Positions 13,801 to 19,423 of a DNA stretch of 64,000 bases are shown here, piece by piece (the stretch's first letter is position 1; every line of letters begins with the position of its first letter). The notes under the pieces are model-generated. The model ran no database searches. It was not told where the DNA came from and saw only the letters and a list, made by a program, of their open reading frames with translations. The position numbers and the translations under genes are program-made. Origin of the DNA: Chitinophaga sp. sic0106 (GTDB lineage Bacteria; Bacteroidota; Bacteroidia; Chitinophagales; Chitinophagaceae); the NCBI RefSeq assembly GCF_019219075.1, contig NZ_JAHUWJ010000016.1, positions 107,781-171,780 on the forward strand, given 5' to 3'.

Positions 13801-14656
13801 CGTTGCCGGGCACCTGGTTATTTGGGTTGGAAGCGTCCGTATCCAGGTCGGTACCAGATCTTATCACGGCTACTTCCACGATGCCAAGGTTTGCCGGTGC
13901 GGGCTGGGTGACCAGCACATTAAACACAAAAGTGGCCATCCCATTAGGTGTCAGGGTTATGGAGTCAATATAAATGCTGTTTACCACGCTACCGGTGCCA
14001 AAGGAGCCACCACCGGCAGTTATATTTTTACTTACCAGGGAGATGTTATTGACCGTAGTGGTAACACCCACTTGTAATTTAGCGTTGACAGCGGAATCCG
14101 GGCCATTATTCCGGATACCTACCTGTATCGTATAGGCACTGTTGACGCAGGCGTTGGTGGGGGTTTCAATGAATGTCACCTCCATATCCATCTGCCGGCG
14201 GGTGTCTATCACATCGGTGGTGGAGTTGTTGGCAGTATTATTATCGTTAGGAGTGACAACAGTGGCGGTATTGCTGATGGTATTGGGTGCATCGGAGGCT
14301 ACTTTTACCGGTATGGTGATAGCGGGGTAGTTGTCACCGCCGCCGCCGATCACGTCTGACCTGGTGGCGGTGATGGTATTGCCGGTGGTGGTAATCGTCC
14401 ATCCGTTACCGGTAGGTGTACCGGGGATAAGGCCGGTGGGCAGTACATCCGTTACCGTTACCAGGTTGCCGCCTTGTTTGGAGGTACCTACATTTCTTAC
14501 GGTTAGGGTATACGTACCCGTTAGGCTCTTACGGAGATTGCCGGAATTTGTTTTTGTGATCGTCATATCCGGGTTTTGAGCCATGGTGGCTTGTCCGGAA
14601 GCTACAAGAATAGTACAGAACAATAGAATAGTGTAACGCAGTATAAACTTACCCAT
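1814..14656 (-). CDS. Giant DUF11-repeat surface protein with T9SS C-terminal sorting domain
   Basis: 4280 residues. A signal peptide (~1-27, ending MAQ) is followed by two DUF11-like domains (~28-300), four PKD-like domains (~300-650; repeated AGPDQ, GTYAFVW-type motifs), one DUF11 unit, a cadherin-like domain (~785-880; VDDLYATPRD, GTFTYTPSPGYQGTD), and then DUF11 units to ~4190. I count about 29 DUF11-like units; 22 of them (~1135-3935) form an unbroken array of period ~127 residues, each opening with a K-S/T/A-GP type motif and containing TNSGPSDA-like strands and a GTV or GxI..NTA closing strand. The C-terminus (~4195-4280; LPNIISPNGDGKNDYF, IYNRWGNQVY, GTYFYILQL) is the gliding-motility-associated type-B sorting domain recognised by type IX secretion. 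Expected location is the cell surface or medium, with an adhesive or structural role (inferred). No Shine-Dalgarno is seen. Both ends and the frame are intact. Confidence 0.93.
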   Translation of the reverse strand: MGKFILRYTILLFCTILVASGQATMAQNPDMTITKTNSGNLRKSLTGTYTLTVRNVGTSKQGGNLVTVTDVLPTGLIPGTPTGNGWTITTTGNTITATRSDVIGGGGDNYPAITIPVKVASDAPNTISNTATVVTPNDNNTANNSTTDVIDTRRQMDMEVTFIETPTNACVNSAYTIQVGIRNNGPDSAVNAKLQVGVTTTVNNISLVSKNITAGGGSFGTGSVVNSIYIDSITLTPNGMATFVFNVLVTQPAPANLGIVEVAVIRSGTDLDTDASNPNNQVPGNEQEECNAAPSGGGCNNIKRDTTLVANAVTANAGPDQNNCENSGANLQGNNVTGVWTQAYGPTTATINNPTFPNTNVNNLQYGTYAFVWTVSNGGCGNASDTVLITNWQQPTPSRPGGDATICGTSYTLQAERPTAGTGVWTQSSGPNTAIFDNASNPNATVSGLIEGAYVFVWTTSNGPVCQPNSQQVTIRVNRGTTTADAGPDQQICNATSTTMQANTPGQNENGNWAQIAGPGQANILNNGSPTTEIQNLQTGTYSFVWRIQGGSCPSSQDTVNITVVTGGGTATAGPDQTKYNSGVFVMNANSPATGTGTWAVIAGSANISNITDPNTTVTLQPNTSATLTWTINTGACGNAVVTVVLQYISQADVRISKTAAGTYRTGTTVTYRLLVENLGPSDAQGVTITDVVPAQLSNVTWNATTTVANVLITPVAGNGNNISAVANIPFVPGNQISITVRGTVDSSAVGGTVITNTATASAATGVPDPDMTNNTSTVNGTVPNNPPIAVDDLYATPRDVPVSGNVVANDYDLENDPLTVTTTPVSMPLHGTVQLNADGTFTYTPSPGYQGTDQFTYQVCDSHGACDNAVVYISVTPPVLNMAVDKSANVATVAAGGALTYTAVVTNNGPSTIYPNETFIVRDTLPTGFILQSSSISQGTFDQASGNVTGVTLAPRQSVTITAVGAIAPTYQQPSITNRVTVYPPAGSVNNGNPRDSVTTPVTKAVEVVVTKTDNKLTYTPGTANSYTITVTNNGPSDLIGATITDPFPPGITLGLWTITSSATILQNSSGLGQINQQVDIPAGTTLTIRYTLFIPSDYTGQLVNTATVTIPDGYTNINPGGNTATDIDNQESRVDITTQKTGPASVAAGEPMSYTLVISNAGPSDLVNATVQDLLPAVLTSPSWTVTSAGSATATPASGTGNVNFNANIPYGSGNTLTVLISGTVAADATGTLTNTATVTPPGGIADSSNQVNTVITSKTGINILKTGPASGHIVAGDPISYTVTVTNSGPSDATNVVLRDTVPAGITNVSWRITGSGGAAVAAGGAASGTGNIIGSTVDIPAGTGSQIVLTINGTVNPDAAGILSNTAYATANGTTKEANNKTIVENEPALSIVKAGPATADAGAVITYTLNVTNSGPSNAVNALIADDLPTSLTNVSWTATAVGAAAIKSGAAGTGNTLNVIADIPAGTNNIVTITITATIRPSVMGVIANEGRVTVNNDQTSSNRVETIVNSNSQLQVVKAGPATIAAGGTITYNLTILNPGPSDAAVVMLKDTFPAMLSNMVVKTSTEGSAAVTNVITNGNVLEVVGNIKAGAGNAIHVTVNLLVDPTFSGTITNQATAATGNGTSYPSNVVTTDVLSQPKLQVVKSGPDTATAGLVLNYLVRVSNSGLSDAQQVVISDVVPATLTGVYWTTAVAGAATITSGATGTGNNVSLIANIPHGAGNLVDIFIFGKSAPGFQGTIQNVAMATPGGGTAVPSDTIATTIVSRPQLLIQKSGPQQVVAGGKVVYTIDVTNQGPSDAADVDISDMVPKEMINVTWTTFTSGGATIISGATGTGNNVVTHASIPASNGNVRITINATADPSAAGTVLNLAAETIDHIDSVKSTVQTLILNNPALVLQKTGPDTISAGKVINYTLIATNLSTANANNITLQDVVPQEITNVTWTASITGNATIATGQTGTGNNVLITGNIPGNTGNHIFVNVAGTVRPDFTGTFRNIGAIFTPGNAINYSDTIVTTVTNKPNVKIVKTAPDSVAAGGIINFSLLVTNSGPSDATNLNITDPLPATLQNVTWTSVSSGNASVVSGGGSGNNLLVTGNIGAGANNYIRINISATVDPAFTGIITNSALVNMTGLPVVSSNETQTVVYRKPGLSMAKIGQTRANIGGQINYSIVVRNTGPSNATGVTISDIVPADIINVTWNALVTGNAQITSASSGTGNSVNITGNINAGGTNAIYVSVRGTVKPDATPSTLQNIGRASSPDQAEITDTVNTSLIYSPGLQLQKSGPAALHPGDAVTYTINVSNSGPSDIPTMNIGDVINPGILNPVWNVTTTGNATVSATSGTGDINLTAGIAAGNGNRILITVSGQLDPAYQQSTLTNTAVGAIPGNLPVVSNVNTTITSRADMKLTKSGPSLAAAGENITYTLTLSNAGPSNVYGYTFNDVIPSGLTNVTWTATPTGAGATVSANSGTGNVSFTGDLPADVASIQVVIHATVKPDVQPGNIINTASAIAVGVPQAVATFVTAVSQHADLAITKSGPATIRVGQNVTYTIKVTNNGPSDVLGATIADVVPAGITITSASATTTGNASAMSPSIVGQNGSLVVNIAAGAGNAVIVTINGIVTPAVAASITNTATVTPPAGMTDDNLTNNTSTVTSTTSTFVGGAVAKSGPALAHIGDTIQYVMTIDNNGLTDLNGIAFTDNLPADLQVIGWNAVPTGNASITPSTGTENNIAATVNVGSSLSGVITITADAIVLSTAGATVTNTATLGTAPPQSSTVVTNIDKSVNLRINKTGPLALQAGLPITYTITVSNGGAADVVNALTADTISYAILNPTWTAVGQDGATVTTGSGSGDISLNASIPARQGSVFITVSGTVDPAFQGVITNTAVATLPAGVSGPSPVTSVVNTVVSANTALQILKSGPDAAASGGHVSYVLQVSNPGPATANGITILDTIAASLTNVSWTASAINGSIVSGATGTGNLLNVQANLSDGGIARIFIEGDVRTDFTGTILNTGHAAHGGTDYASNQVQTVVTTRAGISINKSGPAAAQAGAPIDYVITVINRGPADAIGVTIGDLIPAQILNPVWTAVAEDSAVITSGATTDIPGNVVLTANIRANAASRIVVNVHGTIDPAFTGTITNVGQTQLPNQAILTDTVVTNVSNFAGLDLHKTGPDSAAAGSLITYSVSVVNNGPSAGTGIRIVDTLAATLQDVHWSARANGRSSIQGGNVINKTGNPDFTADMPAGVANSILLTITGKVAPSFTGTISNYAVGVVNGVNVPSNTVNTIVASNTAVSITKTGLQQANAGGRATYGIVVTNAGPSDAPAIQVSDIIPAAIQGAAWQATAQGSATINGGTSLSGTGNISFTGSIPAGSNNSILVSLVGTIDTTFSGVLTNTATAQTGALIDSSTVATNVISDPKVTIQKSGPDTVSAGAGITYSLVVQNTGYVPLNSLRITDVVPAKVRNVTWSAVATGGTITGGSSGSGNNVLVNGTLGVGTQNNITVTITGTVNPSDTGVISNVCHVAEGNQILDRDHVVTAITQNENVQLTKSGPARAASGSRITYLIDATNYGPSDLINGLISDVVVPDIHNVTWTVSTSGNAVLTSPVTGSGNNVTVTGTLPAGDSNHVHIVVHGTIDPAFTGRLVNVATGRDTKGRSQQAAVVTLVTKQAAPGIAKTGPATANAGEAVSYQISVSNLGTSNIDGAIITDTVPALLTNVTWSASGVGTAFITGPSTGSGNNISLNGSIPVGAANSIQIRVTGRIPANTTAASINNTAVVKATDGTTARSNMVVTTINKSFALKAVKTGPARANAGDSITYVLRVTNSGPTDGAAVTIGDALSAANFSGYKWVATPVGRATLNSIAVGTNTPINVLGNLPAGDTNAIVITITARIRADFSGQISNTGTAAVGSVVVNSNTVLTTVTRVADLMITKLGDLELEDGAFITYTLIARNNGPAAGDGAVITDLIPARITNISAGVETTSGGAGNVQLTVVNNQLRATIGTFPVGSSAIIVIKGQVTGIGIVTNQAFIVTPNGVTDPIPDNNSSRVINSVVTQQNKTDLRLTKTYQGAASLHVGDRVVFDIAVTNAGPRLTRLVTVRDTLQANLELVGQPTVSTGSVTYDAASRILTWSIGAMQVNDVHTMALTARVTNTGAVKNAAAVTGLLPDFDLSNNYDTTEAIPVTGDDIFLPNIISPNGDGKNDYFKVPGIERYPNSTLLIYNRWGNQVYQSKNYHNEWDGNGLNEGTYFYILQLNTGNGDREYKGWIELVR
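2852..11254 (-). repeat. Array of 22 tandem DUF11 protein repeats
   Basis: Within the giant gene, 22 consecutive units of about 380 bases each encode DUF11 domains opening with KSGP, KTGP or KAGP variants (for example LQVVKSGP, LVLQKTGP, LSIVKAGP; one unit has KIGQ and one KTGL). The units are clearly related as protein but diverged as DNA, so the array is old or diversified rather than freshly duplicated. Neighbouring DUF11 units before and after it are less regular. Confidence 0.85.
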
Positions 14657-14760
14657 AAATTGGTTTTTAGGGAGGCAGATGATGCTGGTATGGGAGCAAA
14701 CAGGTCAGTTGATCTTTAACCATTTAGCAGGGGCTTGGGTTCAAATTCCGTTGATATTTC

Positions 14761-14836
14761 GCAGTTTACGTTCCTGAACCGAAGGTTCCGGAACGTAAAC
14801 TGCCCTTCTCCACGCGGCTGAGTGGAGAAGGGCAGT
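14761..14836. repeat. Two overlapping strong hairpins between atpA and the giant gene
   Basis: Hairpin 1 pairs 14761-14774 with 14790-14803 (14 bp perfect) and contains a nested 5-bp stem (14776-14780 with 14784-14788). Hairpin 2 pairs 14799-14813 with 14822-14836 (15 bp perfect, loop of 8). The two share bases 14799-14803, so they cannot both form fully. Neither is followed by a T-tract in an obvious way, and a separate terminator for atpA lies next to them. Role unknown. Confidence 0.7.
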
Positions 14837-14842
14837 AAAACG

Positions 14843-14875
14843 AAAAAAGGCTCTCCGGATACCGGAGAGCCTTTT
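14843..14875 (-). terminator. Rho-independent terminator of the atp operon
   Basis: A perfect 14-bp stem (14845-14858 with 14862-14875, loop ATA) followed on the minus strand by a run of T starts 18 bases after the atpA stop codon. It separates the atp operon from the giant DUF11 gene. Confidence 0.9.
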
Positions 14876-14893
14876 CTATATTATTTTATTCGC

Positions 14894-16471
14894 TTATGCG
14901 AATCTTGGTTTCAGTTCATTTGCGAGTGTAACCATTTTCTTGATACCATCTTCTGGCAGGTTACCTTTTTTGAACTCGAGGAGTACATCTGGCAGGCGAA
15001 CATCCATTTCGTTCAGAAAAGCTTCTTCGAAAGCGCGTACTTGTTTAACTGGCACTTCGCGGAGCAGACCGTTGGTACCCAGGTAAATCATAGCCACTTG
15101 CTTTTCTACAGAGTAAGGGCTGTACTGTGCCTGTTTCAGGATTTCCACGTTACGCTGACCTTTGTCGATTACCGCTTTGGTAGCAGCATCGAGGTCACCA
15201 CCGAATTTGGAGAAGGCTTCCATCTCGCGATATTGTGCCTGGTCCAGTTTCAGGGTACCGGATACTTTTTTCATGGATTTGATCTGCGCGTTACCACCTA
15301 CGCGGGATACGGAGATACCTACGTTGATCGCAGGACGGATACCGGCGTTGAACAGGTTACCTTCCAGGAAGATCTGACCATCGGTGATGGAGATTACGTT
15401 GGTAGGGATGTATGCCGATACGTCAGACGCCTGAGTTTCGATGATCGGGAGTGCTGTCAGGGAACCACCACCTTTTACCAGGTGTTTGATTGATTCTGGC
15501 AGGTCGTTCATCTGGCGGGCGATTTCATCTTTGTTGATGATTTTCGCAGCACGCTCGAGCAGACGGCTATGCAGGTAGAATACGTCACCAGGGTATGCTT
15601 CACGACCTGGAGGGCGTTTCAGCAGCAGGGACACCTCACGGTAAGCCACGGCTTGTTTAGACAGATCATCGTATACGATCAGTGCAGGGCGACCGCTATC
15701 ACGGAAGAACTCACCGATAGCAGCACCAGCGAATGGAGCGTAGAACTGCAGCGGAGCAGGATCAGCAGCGTTAGCAGCTACGATGGTAGTGTAAGCCATA
15801 GCGCCTGCTTCCTGTAAAGTTTTCATCACACCGGCAACGGTAGATGCTTTCTGACCGATTGCTACGTAGATGCAATATACTGGCTTACCAGCTTCGTAGA
15901 ATTCTTTCTGATTGATGATGGTATCGATACAGATGGCAGTTTTACCAGTCTGACGGTCACCGATTACCAGCTCACGCTGACCACGGCCGATAGGAATCAT
16001 AGCGTCGATCGCTTTAACACCTGTTTGCAGTGGTTCTTTTACTGGTTCACGGAACAGAACGCCCGGTGCTTTACGCTCCAGTGGCATTTCGTACAGTTCA
16101 CCAGTGATAGGGCCTTTACCATCGATTGGCTGACCCAGGGTATTTACTACGCGACCAACCATACCTTCACCTACGTTGATAGATGCGATTTTTTTGGTAC
16201 GACGTACTTTATCACCTTCTTTAATACCTGTTGATTCACCCATCAATACCACACCTACGTTGTCTTCTTCCAGGTTCAAAGCGATTGCCTGAACACCGTT
16301 ACTGAATTCAACCAGCTCACCGTAACCTACGTTACCCAAACCGTAAATGCGGGCAATACCATCACCCACCTGCAATACTGTACCTACCTCTTCCAGGCTC
16401 GCATCAGCATTGAAGTTGCTTAACTGCTGGCGTAATATCGCCGAAATTTCATCAGGTTTAATATCAACCAT
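14894..16471 (-). CDS. atpA: F1Fo ATP synthase subunit alpha
   Basis: 525 residues, the usual length. Subunit alpha forms the F1 hexamer with beta and carries the non-catalytic nucleotide sites on the cytoplasmic side of the membrane. The P-loop GDRQTGKTAI (about residue 170), the family segment RPALIVYDDLSKQAVAYR, and LLLKRPPGREAYPGDVFYLHSRLLER are all present, and the N-terminus (MVDIKPDEISAILRQQL) is typical. It is the last gene of atpB-E-F-H-A and is followed at once by a strong terminator. In many Bacteroidota atpG follows atpA; here it does not, so gamma, beta and epsilon must be encoded elsewhere. Confidence 0.98.
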   Translation of the reverse strand: MVDIKPDEISAILRQQLSNFNADASLEEVGTVLQVGDGIARIYGLGNVGYGELVEFSNGVQAIALNLEEDNVGVVLMGESTGIKEGDKVRRTKKIASINVGEGMVGRVVNTLGQPIDGKGPITGELYEMPLERKAPGVLFREPVKEPLQTGVKAIDAMIPIGRGQRELVIGDRQTGKTAICIDTIINQKEFYEAGKPVYCIYVAIGQKASTVAGVMKTLQEAGAMAYTTIVAANAADPAPLQFYAPFAGAAIGEFFRDSGRPALIVYDDLSKQAVAYREVSLLLKRPPGREAYPGDVFYLHSRLLERAAKIINKDEIARQMNDLPESIKHLVKGGGSLTALPIIETQASDVSAYIPTNVISITDGQIFLEGNLFNAGIRPAINVGISVSRVGGNAQIKSMKKVSGTLKLDQAQYREMEAFSKFGGDLDAATKAVIDKGQRNVEILKQAQYSPYSVEKQVAMIYLGTNGLLREVPVKQVRAFEEAFLNEMDVRLPDVLLEFKKGNLPEDGIKKMVTLANELKPRFA

Positions 16472-16553
16472 AATTATGCTTTTTAAAAAGAGTCGTTAGA
16501 GTAATTGATTGTAACGACAACAGCTTTGCGTGTACGCAGCGGCTGCTGTATTA

Positions 16554-17111
16554 TTAGCGTATCTCTGATACGTAAATGTTCTTTGTGAATTGTTGTCTGA
16601 GGCCATTCAGTTCGTTCTGAATAGAAGCATCATACAACTGATCTCCAGCTTCCAGTACGAAACCACCGATCAGCTCAGGTTTAACCTTTGCTTCCAGCTG
16701 TACCTGCTGTGTACCGTCAGCCACGCGCTGTTTGATCATATCCAGCGTTGCTTGTTCCATAGGAACGGCGGTAGTGATTTTTACAGTAGCAATGTTTTTG
16801 ATCACATTGTACTGTTTTCCAAATTCCGCGGCAATTTCAGGCAGGTTGCTTTCGCGGCCTTTATTTACCAGCAATTTGATGAACAGCTGTGTAGTTGAAG
16901 ATACACGGCCATTCAGCACTGCGTCCAGGATTTTCAGTTTCGCATCCGCCTTAATGATCGGGCTTTTGAGTAACAGCACCAGGTCGCGGTTTGTTTTCAT
17001 CACCTGTTGTAAAAACAGCATATCGTTATGCACTTCTTCGAGCTGATTCTTTTCCAGAACCAGGTCAATCAATGATTTTGCATACCGGGATGCTAAACGG
17101 GGATTCTGCAT
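16554..17111 (-). CDS. atpH: F1Fo ATP synthase subunit delta
   Basis: 185 residues matching the OSCP/delta family: N-terminal helical part starting MQNPRLASRYAKSLIDLV, a central helix bundle with LLVNKGRESNLPEIAAEF, and the C-terminal signature region VKPELIGGFVLEAGDQLYDASI. Delta sits at the top of F1 and links it to the b-subunit stator. It lies between atpF (57 bases upstream) and atpA (82 bases downstream), the standard order, which supports the call beyond sequence alone. Confidence 0.95.
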   Translation of the reverse strand: MQNPRLASRYAKSLIDLVLEKNQLEEVHNDMLFLQQVMKTNRDLVLLLKSPIIKADAKLKILDAVLNGRVSSTTQLFIKLLVNKGRESNLPEIAAEFGKQYNVIKNIATVKITTAVPMEQATLDMIKQRVADGTQQVQLEAKVKPELIGGFVLEAGDQLYDASIQNELNGLRQQFTKNIYVSEIR

Positions 17112-17168
17112 ATCGCTTATAGCTTTTAGCCTTCCACCAGCTGTTTGGACTGATGAACTGCCTTATTC

Positions 17169-17663
17169 TTAATTCAATTTGATTTCCTGTGCCAGTTCTT
17201 TTACATAACCTTCCTGTGCTGATTTATCAGAGAGTTCTTTTCTCAGGATTTTCTCAGCTACTTCGATAGCAAGGTTACCCACCTGGTTTTTCACTTCCGT
17301 TAACGCAGCCATTTTCTGACTTTCGATAGCGGCATATGCTTCAGAGATGATCTTTTTAGCTTCCGCCTGTGCTTGGGTCTTAGCTTCGCCGATGATCATA
17401 TCTTTTGCATCCTTAGCTTCTTTCAGGATTTTACTTCTTTCTGCTTTTGCTTCAGCCAGTACATGTTCATGTTCTGCCTTCATCTGCGCCATTTCTTCTT
17501 TCACTCTTTCTGCAGAAGCGATAGAATCAGCAATAGATCCTTCCCTTTCTTTCAGCACCGCCAGGATTGGAGTCCAGGCAAATTTCTTCAGGATGAGGAA
17601 TACAATAACGAAGATTACAAAGGAGATGATAAATAAGCCGACCGCTGGTATCAACAGATCCAT
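17169..17663 (-). CDS. atpF: F1Fo ATP synthase subunit b
   Basis: About 164 residues from the ATG at 17661-17663. One N-terminal membrane helix (LLIPAVGLFIISFVIFVIVFLILKK) is followed by a long charged helix rich in A, E and K (KEREGSIADSIASAERVKEEMAQ), the dimeric peripheral stalk. The frame is open upstream to 17711, adding 16 residues, but those are polar (TNTKKLNPRN) and would displace the membrane helix from the N-terminus, so the shorter start at MDLLIPAVG is preferred. Located between atpE and atpH. Confidence 0.93.
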   Translation of the reverse strand: MDLLIPAVGLFIISFVIFVIVFLILKKFAWTPILAVLKEREGSIADSIASAERVKEEMAQMKAEHEHVLAEAKAERSKILKEAKDAKDMIIGEAKTQAQAEAKKIISEAYAAIESQKMAALTEVKNQVGNLAIEVAEKILRKELSDKSAQEGYVKELAQEIKLN

Positions 17664-17745
17664 ATTACGAGGATTTAATTTTTTTGTGTTTGTAAAGATT
17701 ACTGCATCCATTGCCCTGTGCGCCGGATGCAGTAAAGAGTTTGGC

Positions 17746-18018
17746 CTACATCACAACAGCCAACAGACCAGCGATTACACCGAAGAGAGCAACACCCTCA
17801 ACCAGCGCAGCAGCCAGGATCATGTTTGCACGGATGTCGTTTGCAGCTTCTGGTTGACGAGCGATAGATTCCAGCGCGCTCTTACCGATGTTACCAACAC
17901 CCATACCAGCCGCGATAGCAGCGATACCAGCGCCGATTGCACCACCAGCTTTAGCTAAACCTGAAGCAGACGCAGCAGCTTCGTTAGCAGCCTGCAATAA
18001 AACAGTCAAAAGTGCCAT
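17746..18018 (-). CDS. atpE: F1Fo ATP synthase subunit c
   Basis: 90 residues forming two membrane helices around a polar loop with the conserved RQPE. The ion-binding carboxylate is Glu74 in helix 2 (ALVEGVALFG). Helix 1 is glycine/alanine-rich (GAIGAGIAAIAAGMGVG), as needed for tight c-ring packing. The residue after Glu74 is Gly, and I see no obvious sodium-site signature, so proton coupling is the simpler reading. Lies 37 bases downstream of atpB and 34 bases upstream of the longest atpF frame. Confidence 0.96.
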   Translation of the reverse strand: MALLTVLLQAANEAAASASGLAKAGGAIGAGIAAIAAGMGVGNIGKSALESIARQPEAANDIRANMILAAALVEGVALFGVIAGLLAVVM

Positions 18019-18055
18019 AATGAATATGTATTTGAATTAAAAATTAACTAATTGA

Positions 18056-19225
18056 TTAGTGGTGTGCACCATGTGCATCATCATGACCACCTTCCATCGC
18101 CTGACCAATGAATACTGATGTCAGCGTAGCGAAGATGAACGCCTGGATAAACGCTACCAGCAATTCCAGCATCATCATTACGATGTTGAACAGAATAGTG
18201 ATAGGCAGGAAGCCATAACCAGCCACTGCGCTGATGCCTCCAAATATAAATACCAGAGAGATAATGCTCAGAATGATAATGTGACCCGCCAGGATGTTGG
18301 CAAAAAGTCGGATAGCCAGGGATACCGGCTTGGTGAACACACCAATCAGCTCCACGGGAGCCAGGATGATTTTCACACCACCAGGAACCGGAGGGTTAAT
18401 AATGTGACCCCAGTAGTGCTTGTTGGAAGCAAACAGAATCGCAATGAAGGCAATGATAGCCAGCGCCGCAGTTACTGCAATGTTACCGGTTACGTTGGCA
18501 GAACCTGGTAACAGACCCAACAGGTTGTTAATCAATATAAAGAAGAATACAGTCAGAATAAATGGCGTGTATTTGTCCGCCGCTTTACCAGGAATGTTAG
18601 GTTTCACCACCTCATCTCTCATGAAAATGATTACCGGCTCAATCAGACCTTGGAAACCTTTAGGCGCTTTCTTGCTGCCACGGGTTTTATAGGCCTTCGC
18701 CACACTCAGCATCATCCATACTAACAGGATAGCCGCAATGATCATGGAAGTGATATTCTTGGTAATAGAGAAATCGTAGATTTTTTCACCGGTTGGATTG
18801 TCATTCGCATCCACCGCAATGATAGTTCCGGTAGCGAATTTCTCGCCCAGACCCTTCTCTTCCAGGTAGTGCTTGGTAACCAGTTGATAACCATCATGGG
18901 ATTTATGACCATGCTCGAAAGCAGAAGACATAAAAGATGAAGTACCACGAACCGGATTGTAAATGATCACAGGTAACGGAATAGTTACAGGAGTATGCTC
19001 ATTGAGATCCATAATATGCCAATCGTGGGCATCCTTCACGTGACCCAGGATTACTTCCTTCGCATCGAAAGGTTTTTTAGCCGCCGGTGCACCAGCTTCC
19101 TGATGCTCAGCGCCATGGCCACCTTCATTGTTTGCAGCTGCAAAAGAAGAATTACTAAAACCGTGAAGGCCTAAAACCATCACAAGTGCTACCATACTAT
19201 GTTTGAACCGACTGAATGAAATCAC
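18056..19225 (-). CDS. atpB: F1Fo ATP synthase subunit a
   Basis: 389 residues, much longer than the ~270 of the E. coli protein. The extra ~150 residues are N-terminal: a signal-like segment ending SSFAA, a His/Glu/Lys-rich stretch, then an extracytoplasmic region (GTSSFMSSAFEHGHKSHDGY) before the first membrane helix (SMIIAAILLVWMMLS). This extension is common in Bacteroidota. The essential arginine lies in SLAIRLFANILAGH, followed by the C-terminal helices; the tail is His-rich (GGHDDAHGAHH). First gene of the operon; a TAnnTTTG box lies 20 bases upstream. An internal ATG ten codons in is a possible alternative start. Confidence 0.95.
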   Translation of the reverse strand: MISFSRFKHSMVALVMVLGLHGFSNSSFAAANNEGGHGAEHQEAGAPAAKKPFDAKEVILGHVKDAHDWHIMDLNEHTPVTIPLPVIIYNPVRGTSSFMSSAFEHGHKSHDGYQLVTKHYLEEKGLGEKFATGTIIAVDANDNPTGEKIYDFSITKNITSMIIAAILLVWMMLSVAKAYKTRGSKKAPKGFQGLIEPVIIFMRDEVVKPNIPGKAADKYTPFILTVFFFILINNLLGLLPGSANVTGNIAVTAALAIIAFIAILFASNKHYWGHIINPPVPGGVKIILAPVELIGVFTKPVSLAIRLFANILAGHIIILSIISLVFIFGGISAVAGYGFLPITILFNIVMMMLELLVAFIQAFIFATLTSVFIGQAMEGGHDDAHGAHH

Positions 19226-19244
19226 CGCTTTCTGAAATTTTGCG

Positions 19245-19252
19245 CAAAGATA
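19245..19252 (-). promoter_or_regulatory. Possible -7 box of the atp operon promoter
   Basis: The minus strand reads TATCTTTG, an exact TAnnTTTG match, 20 bases before the atpB ATG. No TTG stands at the ideal 19-20 base spacing upstream (the nearest are 13 and 24 away), so only the -7 element is well supported. Confidence 0.4.
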
Positions 19253-19423
19253 ACCACTTTTATCTCAAAAATTCAGCAATGATGAAAAAAAAGGAAGGTA
19301 TATTATAAGGATGTTGATAATCACTCGATTACAACTCCATCCTGATCGATTTTTTTTTGGAATTTACCCCGCTTTTTAAGGGGTCGCATGCGAAGAAATT
19401 AATATTTATTTTTTCATCATATT

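Noticed and set aside
19366..19384. Small ACCCC/GGGGT hairpin after the ABC exporter gene
   Set aside because: Only 5 bp with no T-tract on the minus strand; too weak to call a terminator.
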